Of a stretch of 60,197 nucleotides of DNA, positions 54,969-60,197 are shown piece after piece. The stretch spans positions 1 to 60,197 of the forward strand of contig DAIEGL010000124.1 of assembly GCA_027356255.1 (NCBI GenBank). Direction: 5' to 3'. Under the pieces are notes generated by a model that saw nothing but the letters and a program-made list of their open reading frames with translations, was not told the origin of the DNA and did no database searches. The first letter of the stretch is position 1. The number at the start of each line of letters is the position of its first letter. The stretch is from Geobacter sp. Lineage in GTDB: Bacteria > Desulfobacterota > Desulfuromonadia > Geobacterales > Geobacteraceae. The position numbers were made by a program, and so were the translations under genes.

Positions 54969-55169
54969 TTAAACTCTGTTGACGTTGGCTGCCTGAAGAC
55001 CTTTCGGGCCTTTCTGCACTTCGAATGTCACAGCCTCGCCTTCGGCCAGAGATTTGAAACCATCGCCCTGGATCGCGGAGAAGTGTACGAACACATCATC
55101 ACCGTTATCCTGCTCGATAAAACCAAAACCCTTGCTGTCGTTGAACCATTTTACCGTACCATTTGCCAT
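54969..55169 (-). CDS. Cold-shock family protein (CspA-like)
   Basis: A 66-residue single cold-shock domain with RNP1 KGFGFIEQD and RNP2 VFVHFSAI, binding single-stranded nucleic acid as an RNA chaperone. It begins [18 protein letters not shown] good promoter (55233-55261) is upstream, giving a leader of about 55-60 nt; a strong terminator follows, so it is monocistronic. Confidence 0.97.
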   Translation of the reverse strand: MANGTVKWFNDSKGFGFIEQDNGDDVFVHFSAIQGDGFKSLAEGEAVTFEVQKGPKGLQAANVNRV

Positions 55170-55232
55170 TCTTGCTTTCTCCTGCTGCTGCTTGTAAATT
55201 TTGTCCGGATGTAATACCTGGACACTCAGGCG

Positions 55233-55261
55233 AGCTTACGGGTTTCGGCCAACCATGTCAA
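55233..55261 (-). promoter_or_regulatory. Sigma70-like promoter of the cold-shock gene
   Basis: On the minus strand: TTGACA (55261-55256), a 17-bp spacer, TAAGCT (55238-55233). The -35 is consensus. Confidence 0.72.
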
Positions 55262-55276
55262 GCGTTTATTTCCGGT

Positions 55277-56686
55277 TCAGATGCCGGCGATCTCACGACC
55301 CGCCCGGAGCAGTTCCGCGACAACGGCCGGGTCATTCGCCTCGCTGTAAAGCCGCAACACCGGTTCGGTGCCGGATGGGCGGATGAGCAGCCAGGAGCCG
55401 TCGCTAAAGATGTACTTGAAGCCGTCCCTGAAGTTTTCCGCGGCCACCGGCCGGGAGGCGATGCTCTTAATCCCTCCCGCCTTGAGCCTGGCGATCAGCC
55501 GCTCCTTCGCCTCATTCCCGATGGGGGCGTCGATGCGGCGGTAGTAGAAACGGCCGATCTCGTCCATGGTCTCTTCGAGCAGCTGACGCAGCCCCTTGCC
55601 GCTCATGGCCATGGCCTCCAGGAGCAGGAGCCCCATCAGAATCCCGTCCCGTTCCGGTATGTGCCCCTTGACCCCCAGGCCGCCCGATTCTTCTCCCCCC
55701 ATGAGGATGTCGTGGTCGAGCATCAGCTCGCAGATGTGCTTGAAGCCGATCGGGGTCTCGAAAATGGGAAGGCCGAACTTTTCCGCGAGGAGATCGATCA
55801 TCCGCGTCGTGGAAACGGTTTTCACCACTCCGCCGCGCATCCCCTTGCGCTCATAGAGATGGCGCAAAAGCACCGTGAATATCCGATGGGAGGAGAAGAA
55901 TTCCCCCGTCTCGTCCACCGCACCGATCCGGTCCGCGTCACCGTCCAGGGCGAGCCCCACCTTGTAGGCACCGCTCCGCACCAGCGTGGAGAGTTCCGTG
56001 AGATGTTCCTCTATCGGCTCCGGCGCCTGGCCGCCGAAAGCGGGGTTTTCGATGGTGTGAATCTCCGCCGTTCCAGGGAGGAGTTCCGGTATGAAGCCGG
56101 TCCCGGCACCGTACATGGGATCGACCACCGCCGGTATCTGCGCCCCTTTGATCAGGTCCAGGTCCACATAGCGTGCCAGCTGACCGAAGTACGGCTCTCT
56201 GGCGTCGATCAGCTCCACCTGGCCTGAATCCCTGGCCTCGGCAAGGGATATCGCCTGCACACCGCGGTTTCCGGCGATGTTACGCTCGACCGTTTCTTCC
56301 AGCACCTTCGTAGTGGAAGGCCTGGCGGAACCGCCGAACGCCTCCTTCACCTTGAAACCGTTATACCTGGGGGGATTGTGGCTGGCGGTGATCATGACCC
56401 CGGCGCCGGCGCCCCGTTCGTGCACGGCCCAGGAAACCGCCGGAGTGGGAGCGTAGTTGTCGGTCAGCCAGACCCGGATGCCGTTGCCGGCAGCAATCTC
56501 CGCCACCCGCTCGGCAAATTCCCTGGAGAGAAAGCGCCGGTCGTAGCCGACCACCATCCCCTTGCCGGCCAGCCCCTCCCTGTGGAGATAGTCCATGGTG
56601 GCCTGTGCCACCAGGGAAAGGTTGTCGAAGGTGAAGTCCCTGGCGATCACGCCGCGCCAGCCGTCCGTACCGAATTTTATCTGCAA
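55277..56686 (-). CDS. Phosphoglucomutase/phosphomannomutase family protein
   Basis: The 469-residue alpha-D-phosphohexomutase begins IKFGTDGWRGVIARDFTFDN. It has the phosphoserine loop TASHNPPRYNG, the metal loop DGDADR, the sugar-specificity loop GGEESGG and the phosphate-binding RPSGTEP near the C-terminus; all four are intact. The substrate may be glucose- or mannose-1/6-phosphate; GEESGG is compatible with both. The best start is TTG at 56686 behind AAAGGAGG; the frame is open upstream to 56755, but without a ribosome site. Divergent from the cyclophilin gene. Confidence 0.93.
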   Translation of the reverse strand: MQIKFGTDGWRGVIARDFTFDNLSLVAQATMDYLHREGLAGKGMVVGYDRRFLSREFAERVAEIAAGNGIRVWLTDNYAPTPAVSWAVHERGAGAGVMITASHNPPRYNGFKVKEAFGGSARPSTTKVLEETVERNIAGNRGVQAISLAEARDSGQVELIDAREPYFGQLARYVDLDLIKGAQIPAVVDPMYGAGTGFIPELLPGTAEIHTIENPAFGGQAPEPIEEHLTELSTLVRSGAYKVGLALDGDADRIGAVDETGEFFSSHRIFTVLLRHLYERKGMRGGVVKTVSTTRMIDLLAEKFGLPIFETPIGFKHICELMLDHDILMGGEESGGLGVKGHIPERDGILMGLLLLEAMAMSGKGLRQLLEETMDEIGRFYYRRIDAPIGNEAKERLIARLKAGGIKSIASRPVAAENFRDGFKYIFSDGSWLLIRPSGTEPVLRLYSEANDPAVVAELLRAGREIAGI

Positions 56687-56842
56687 ACCGGGGTCCTCCT
56701 TTGGATGGGATGCTCCAATATGATGGATATGCAAAAAGCTCCAGCTGCAGGGCATGCGAATTCATCAATATGTGCATCGGGCCATTTTCTCCATCCGCAC
56801 CGGATCTGTCAATCTTTAGTTTTCTCTTATGCCTGAACATGG

Positions 56843-56871
56843 TTGACCGGAGTCCCGGATTGGCATATATA
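56843..56871 (+). promoter_or_regulatory. Sigma70-like promoter of the cyclophilin gene
   Basis: TTGACC (56843-56848), a 17-bp spacer, TATATA (56866-56871), about 33 bp before the ATG. Confidence 0.7.
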
Positions 56872-56904
56872 TGGCCTACAAATTCAAATCAAGGAGGTAA
56901 CAAC

Positions 56905-57489
56905 ATGCTGAGAAAACTTGCAGTCGCGCTCCTCATCGGACTCTGCCTGGGGGGAACGGCGTCGGCGGAAGAGGCGAAGACGGGGAAAAACCCGGTCGTG
57001 GTCATGGAAACAAGCCTGGGAACAGTGAAGATGGAGCTTTTTCAAAAGGAAGCGCCGATCAGCGTCAAGAACTTCCTCGACTACACCAACAGCGGCAGTT
57101 ATAACGGCACCATCTTCCACCGGGTCATTCCCAATTTCATGATCCAGGGGGGAGGGTTCACCGCCGACATGAAAATGAAACCGACCAAGGCCCCGATCAA
57201 GAACGAGGCGGGGAACGGCCTGAAAAACGACCGCGGCACCCTGGCCATGGCCCGCACCATGATGGTCGATTCCGCCAGCTCCCAGTTCTTCATCAACGTG
57301 GTCAACAACGACTACCTCAACCACCGCGACAACTCGCCGCAGGGATTCGGCTACGCCGTGTTCGGCAAGGTGATCGACGGGATGGACGTGGTGGACAAGA
57401 TTGCCGCGGTGAAGACCGGCATGCAGAGAGGTTTTTCCGATGTGCCGGAAACGGCGGTGGTGATCAAGTCGATGAAGGTCTTGAAATAG
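56905..57489 (+). CDS. Exported cyclophilin-type peptidyl-prolyl isomerase
   Basis: 194 residues. The signal peptide MLRKLAVALLIGLCLGGTASA is followed by a cyclophilin domain: VVMETSLGTVKMELF, NFLDYTNSGSYNGTIFHRVI with catalytic Arg, FMIQGGGFTADM, MARTMMVDSASSQFFINV, and YAVFGKVIDGMDVVDKI. It would fold proteins in the periplasm. ATG 56905 with AAGGAGG upstream. Single gene with its own promoter and terminator. Confidence 0.95.
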   Translation: MLRKLAVALLIGLCLGGTASAEEAKTGKNPVVVMETSLGTVKMELFQKEAPISVKNFLDYTNSGSYNGTIFHRVIPNFMIQGGGFTADMKMKPTKAPIKNEAGNGLKNDRGTLAMARTMMVDSASSQFFINVVNNDYLNHRDNSPQGFGYAVFGKVIDGMDVVDKIAAVKTGMQRGFSDVPETAVVIKSMKVLK

Positions 57490-57520
57490 GCAGAACCTGA
57501 ACGTCTGCCGATACCTGCTG

Positions 57521-57556
57521 AAAGGGGCAACCATCTATGTATGGTTGCCCCTTTTT
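57521..57556 (+). terminator. Terminator of the cyclophilin gene
   Basis: Stem GGGGCAACCAT / ATGGTTGCCCC with a short loop, followed by TTTTTC, 32 bp after the stop. Confidence 0.93.
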
Positions 57557-57599
57557 CTTGGTTCTTTCGACATTTTCTGGGACGGCTGCCGTGGCTTCG

Positions 57600-57776
57600 G
57601 GAGTGAGTCACAGAGGCGAAGCGGCGAGCGGACACCCGCCAGGAATTGCAGGAAGCACCTTCGCCTGTAAGCGGATATGCAGATGATTACATTGAGAGAG
57701 GCTGCAAGGCCGCAGCTTCGGCGACCGAACGAACGGACGAAGTCGCGGCAGGCGGCCTTTCCCCGGAATTGCCGGA
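57600..57776. repeat. Structured intergenic element after the ResB-like gene
   Basis: About 180 bp with nested inverted repeats. AAGGCCGC (57706-57713) pairs with GCGGCCTT (57752-57759), with an inner imperfect CGGCGAC/GTCGCGG. GGCGAA (57616-57621) pairs with TTCGCC (57660-57665). A near-identical direct repeat GGAATTGCAGGA / GGAATTGCCGGA occurs at 57642 and 57765. No gene is supported. It has the look of a dispersed palindromic repeat; copy number cannot be judged here. Confidence 0.55.
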
Positions 57777-57782
57777 TGAAAT

Positions 57783-58478
57783 TTATCTCCCCCGCCGCAC
57801 ATACAGGAGCACCACGTTGCCGACGGTGAAGAGGAGCGCCCCAGCAAGGGCAAGGCCGGCACCAGGCTCCCGGTGGATCTCCACCAGGGCCGCCCGGTAG
57901 GGGACGAGCTGCACCTCCTTGAGGTAGACGCCGAAACCCTTGTAGAAGAAGGGATGGTTGGGGCTGATGGTCTGCACGACCGTCCCGGAACGGACATCGG
58001 CGCTGTAGTCGGTCATCATTCCCATCTGCCCCACCTCCCCTGAGATGTTCCCGACCACGACGCCGGTCCCGTCGGGAAAACCGATGGTCTCCCCCTCGTT
58101 CACCTGCATCACCCCCTTCAGACCGCCGTAGGCGCTGAACAGGTGGGCGAGAACGATGAGGAGGAAACCCGCGTGCATGACCTGCGGCGCGATCAGGGTG
58201 AGGAACCTCGCCCGGCCGTACTTGCCGCGGAGCGATTCGATGCTGCAGAGGACCGTGTTTACGGCGAGGAAGAGGAGGAGGGCGATGGTGAACCAGAGCC
58301 ACCAGGAGAGGGCAAGCGGGGTCTCCCGCAGCCAGGCAAAGAGCGGCATGTCGTTGATGGAGCTCGATTCCGCCCCCCCGCCGGAAAAAGAGCCGGCGGC
58401 GAGGAGGACGATCACGCCGGCCATGAGCCAGATGCCGAGATCGAGAGAGGCGAGCCGGTTGTAGAGATTCTTGAGCAT
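57783..58478 (-). CDS. ResB-like cytochrome c biogenesis protein
   Basis: 231 residues, shorter than classical ResB/Ccs1 (over 400). Membrane helices: LDLGIWLMAGVIVLLAAGSF, ALSWWLWFTIALLLFLAVNT, LIAPQVMHAGFLLIVLAHLF and the C-terminal GLALAGALLFTVGNVVLLYV. Between the last two lies a periplasmic beta-rich segment, as in ResB. The His in VMHAGF is the likely heme-ligand type residue. It lies 31 bp downstream of the CcsA-like gene, so the two form a System II-type heme-delivery pair. ATG 58478. Confidence 0.85.
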   Translation of the reverse strand: MLKNLYNRLASLDLGIWLMAGVIVLLAAGSFSGGGAESSSINDMPLFAWLRETPLALSWWLWFTIALLLFLAVNTVLCSIESLRGKYGRARFLTLIAPQVMHAGFLLIVLAHLFSAYGGLKGVMQVNEGETIGFPDGTGVVVGNISGEVGQMGMMTDYSADVRSGTVVQTISPNHPFFYKGFGVYLKEVQLVPYRAALVEIHREPGAGLALAGALLFTVGNVVLLYVRRGR

Positions 58479-58509
58479 GCTTCAGATCCTCGTGCAATGT
58501 GTGGAACCG

Positions 58510-59226
58510 TCAAAAGCTGTGGGAACTCCGCATCAGCATGCTCACCCCTAGATAGGTGAAGAGCGCCACGGCAAAGCCTATGATCCCTCCCCAGGCGACC
58601 GCCCTTTCCCATTGGGAACCTTTCAGGCGCAGGTGCAGGTAGAGGGAGTAGAAGAGCCAGAGGATCGAAGTCCAGAGCTCCTTGGGGGTCCAGAGCCAGT
58701 AAGTCCCCCAGGCATAATACCCCCAGATGCCGCCGGCGACCATGGAGGCGGAGAAAAAGCTGTATCCCACCAGGGCGGCCTTGTACTGAAGGTCAAGGAG
58801 CGTCCGCTCCCCCTTTCTCAGGAACATCCCGCCGAGAAAGGCGCCGACGCCGAACAGGGCGTAGGCGAAGAAGGCGAGCGCCACGTGCAGCTCGAACCAG
58901 TAGGTGCGCAAGACCGGCGGGAGCGGCATGTTCAGGGTGGGAAAGGGAAGCGCCAGCAGGGCAAACAGGGCCGCCATGCAGCCAGCCCCCCAGGAAAACG
59001 AGGCATAGCGCAGCTGCCTTGCATAGAGGAAGGGGAGCGCCATGAGCCCGATGGAGGCGGAGAAGAAGGCCAGTGTGTCCTGGGGGCCGATGAGCGGCAA
59101 TCTCCCCAGCTCCGCCCCCCTTATGCCAAGATAGACGAGCTCCGTGAGGAGCGCGGCGATGAACCCCGCCTTGCGAAAGGAGCCGAACAGGTAAAGGGCG
59201 ATGGAGGCCAGAAGGAGCCATTTCAT
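58510..59226 (-). CDS. CcsA/HemX-like cytochrome c assembly protein
   Basis: 238 residues with about seven to eight membrane helices. The heme-handling region reads WGTYWLWTPKELWTSILW, a variant of the WWD motif (WGxxWxWDxKE) in which Asp is replaced by Thr-Pro. Conserved His include ELHVALAFFAY and YLHLRL. Together with the ResB-like gene it would export heme and attach it to apocytochromes; a genome with many multiheme cytochromes usually has several such pairs. ATG 59226. The deformylase gene is 16 bp upstream in the operon. Confidence 0.88.
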   Translation of the reverse strand: MKWLLLASIALYLFGSFRKAGFIAALLTELVYLGIRGAELGRLPLIGPQDTLAFFSASIGLMALPFLYARQLRYASFSWGAGCMAALFALLALPFPTLNMPLPPVLRTYWFELHVALAFFAYALFGVGAFLGGMFLRKGERTLLDLQYKAALVGYSFFSASMVAGGIWGYYAWGTYWLWTPKELWTSILWLFYSLYLHLRLKGSQWERAVAWGGIIGFAVALFTYLGVSMLMRSSHSF

Positions 59227-59242
59227 GGGTTGCTCCGTTGTT

Positions 59243-59749
59243 CTATTTGTAGCTTTTGCGCCGGAACAGGCCGGTCTTCAGGGAGGCGATCCGGTCGAGG
59301 AAGAGTATCCCGTCCAGGTGATCCATCTCGTGCTGGATGGCCACCGCCTCGAAACCGCTTGCGGCTATTTCCCGCTCCGCCCCGTTTTCGTCCGTGAAAC
59401 GGACCGTGATCTCCGTGGCCCGCTCAACGTCGCCGGTGTAATCGGGGACGCTCATGCATCCCTCGCGCATGATGGCCGCACCCGCCCGAAAGGCGATCTC
59501 CGGGTTTATCATCTGCAAAAGTCCGTGGTTGTTATCCTTGCCGTTTCTGCTGGCGGAGACGTCCACCACGCAGACCCGGAGCGTGACGCCGATCTGCGGC
59601 GCCGCCACGCCTACCGAGCCCGGGCCGGCATGCATGGTGTCAAGGAGGTCCTGCAAAAGCCCTTTTATCTCTGCATCTACGGAGACCACCGGATGGCAGA
59701 GTTTCTTGAGCAGCGGATGGGGGTATAGGAGTATTTTCTGTACAGGCAT
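59243..59749 (-). CDS. def: Peptide deformylase
   Basis: 168 residues; removes the formyl group from new N-terminal Met. All three motifs are present: GVAAPQIG (about 47-54), EGCMSVP with the metal Cys (about 96-102), and HEMDHLDG with two metal His (about 139-146). EGCMS instead of EGCLS is a mild variation. The ATG at 59749 is 4 bp after the ACT-domain gene, implying one operon. Confidence 0.96.
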   Translation of the reverse strand: MPVQKILLYPHPLLKKLCHPVVSVDAEIKGLLQDLLDTMHAGPGSVGVAAPQIGVTLRVCVVDVSASRNGKDNNHGLLQMINPEIAFRAGAAIMREGCMSVPDYTGDVERATEITVRFTDENGAEREIAASGFEAVAIQHEMDHLDGILFLDRIASLKTGLFRRKSYK

Positions 59750-59753
59750 CGGA

Positions 59754-60197
59754 CTAGAGGGAGACCGGCGTGATGACGCGCACGGAGATCTCCACGTTCA
59801 ACTCCTTCTTCAGTTTTTCCAGCACGGAGGCGATCTCCTCCACCCCCATGCCGGCAGGGAGGAGCGCCTCAAGCATCAAGACGTAGACCGGCTCCTCCTG
59901 CGTGCCTATCAGCTTGGTGTTCAGGTCGGCGATGTTCACCCCGCGCTCGGCCAGCTCCCGCGTCACCCGGTAGACGATCCCCGGCTGGTCGGAGCCGTAG
60001 ACCGATACCAGGCAGAGCTCCCCCTCCTCCCTGACCGGCCGGACCTCGTCAGCGGCAAGGGTGCGCACATGGACGACCAGCCCGGTCCGCTCGTGCAGGA
60101 GCTTGAACTCGTCCACGAGCCGCGCCTTGGTGAACGGCTTTTCGTGGGAAACCACGAGGATCATGGCGAAGTCCCCGCCGAGCATGGTGCAGCTGGA
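59754..60197 (-). CDS. ACT-domain regulatory protein (GcvR-like), 5' end outside the window
   Basis: The frame stays open to the right edge; the first codons seen encode SSCTMLGGDFAMILVVS, typical of the middle of an N-terminal ACT domain, so the true start lies beyond 60197. A second ACT domain follows (LVSVYGSDQPGIVYRVTREL, ERGVNIADLNTKLIG, about the last 80 residues). The family resembles GcvR, which senses small ligands such as glycine or other amino acids. An ATG at 60185 exists but would remove part of the domain. Confidence 0.87.
   Translation of the reverse strand, partial: SSCTMLGGDFAMILVVSHEKPFTKARLVDEFKLLHERTGLVVHVRTLAADEVRPVREEGELCLVSVYGSDQPGIVYRVTRELAERGVNIADLNTKLIGTQEEPVYVLMLEALLPAGMGVEEIASVLEKLKKELNVEISVRVITPVSL

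Noticed and set aside
57535-58497. Long minus-strand frame overlapping the ResB-like gene
   Set aside because: It is out of phase with the membrane protein, Arg/Pro-rich, and runs into the structured intergenic element; a shadow frame.

Overview
The window reads as a chromosomal segment of a Geobacter/Geotalea-like member of the Desulfuromonadota. This is inferred from a nine-heme CbcL-type quinol oxidoreductase, a glmU-glmS pair beside it, an MXAN_5187-type protein, several radical-SAM and cytochrome-assembly genes, and GC-rich coding sequence with AGGAGG-type ribosome binding sites. No insertion sequence, CRISPR array, rRNA or intact tRNA is seen.

Region 1 (1-24200, all minus strand) is a type VI secretion (T6SS) locus. 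In the direction of transcription it holds a caspase-like protein, a Pal/OmpA-like lipoprotein, a tandem FHA protein, a protein with four Thr motifs that could be FHA ligands, an FHA-associated C-terminal-domain protein, tssJ, tssK, a two-gene cargo insert (amidohydrolase-like enzyme plus anchored propeller-like protein), tssL, tssM, tagF, tssA, tssB, tssC, hcp, tssE, tssF, tssG and the start of clpV (tssH), which runs off the left edge. VgrG, PAAR, PpkA and PppA are not in the window. TssL lacks a peptidoglycan-binding domain, and the Pal-like lipoprotein could supply one in trans.

Region 2 (24236-41050, minus strand) is a two-partner-secretion island: TpsB (39190-40908), a small TPR protein, a degraded zone, and a 3252-residue TpsA adhesin with two long repeat arrays. 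Between TpsB and the full TpsA lies a serially duplicated and decayed module. It contains scraps of a TpsA domain and of a lysozyme-like gene, an NHL lipoprotein pseudogene with a stop at the lipobox Cys codon, a TpsA truncated after its TPS domain, a periplasmic protein, an intact transglycosylase-like protein without a signal peptide, and an intact NHL lipoprotein. A 5' fragment of a tRNA-Ser(CGA) gene lies in the AT-rich zone at 38.7 kb.

Region 3 (41494-60197) is ordinary core genome: cbcL, a B12-binding radical SAM protein, an MXAN_5187-type protein, glmU-glmS (plus strand), a REC-PAS-PAS-histidine kinase, uvrA, a cold-shock protein, a phosphohexomutase, a secreted cyclophilin (plus strand), a ResB/CcsA pair for cytochrome c assembly, peptide deformylase, and an ACT-domain regulator cut by the right edge. 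Four clear hairpin terminators and three good sigma70-like promoters are visible here.

The most promising material for new biology is: the tssK-tssL cargo pair; the transglycosylase/periplasmic-protein pair in the duplicated TpsA module; the repeated ETxxL motifs beside an FHA protein; and two palindromic elements that share the arm GGCAGTTGAAG.
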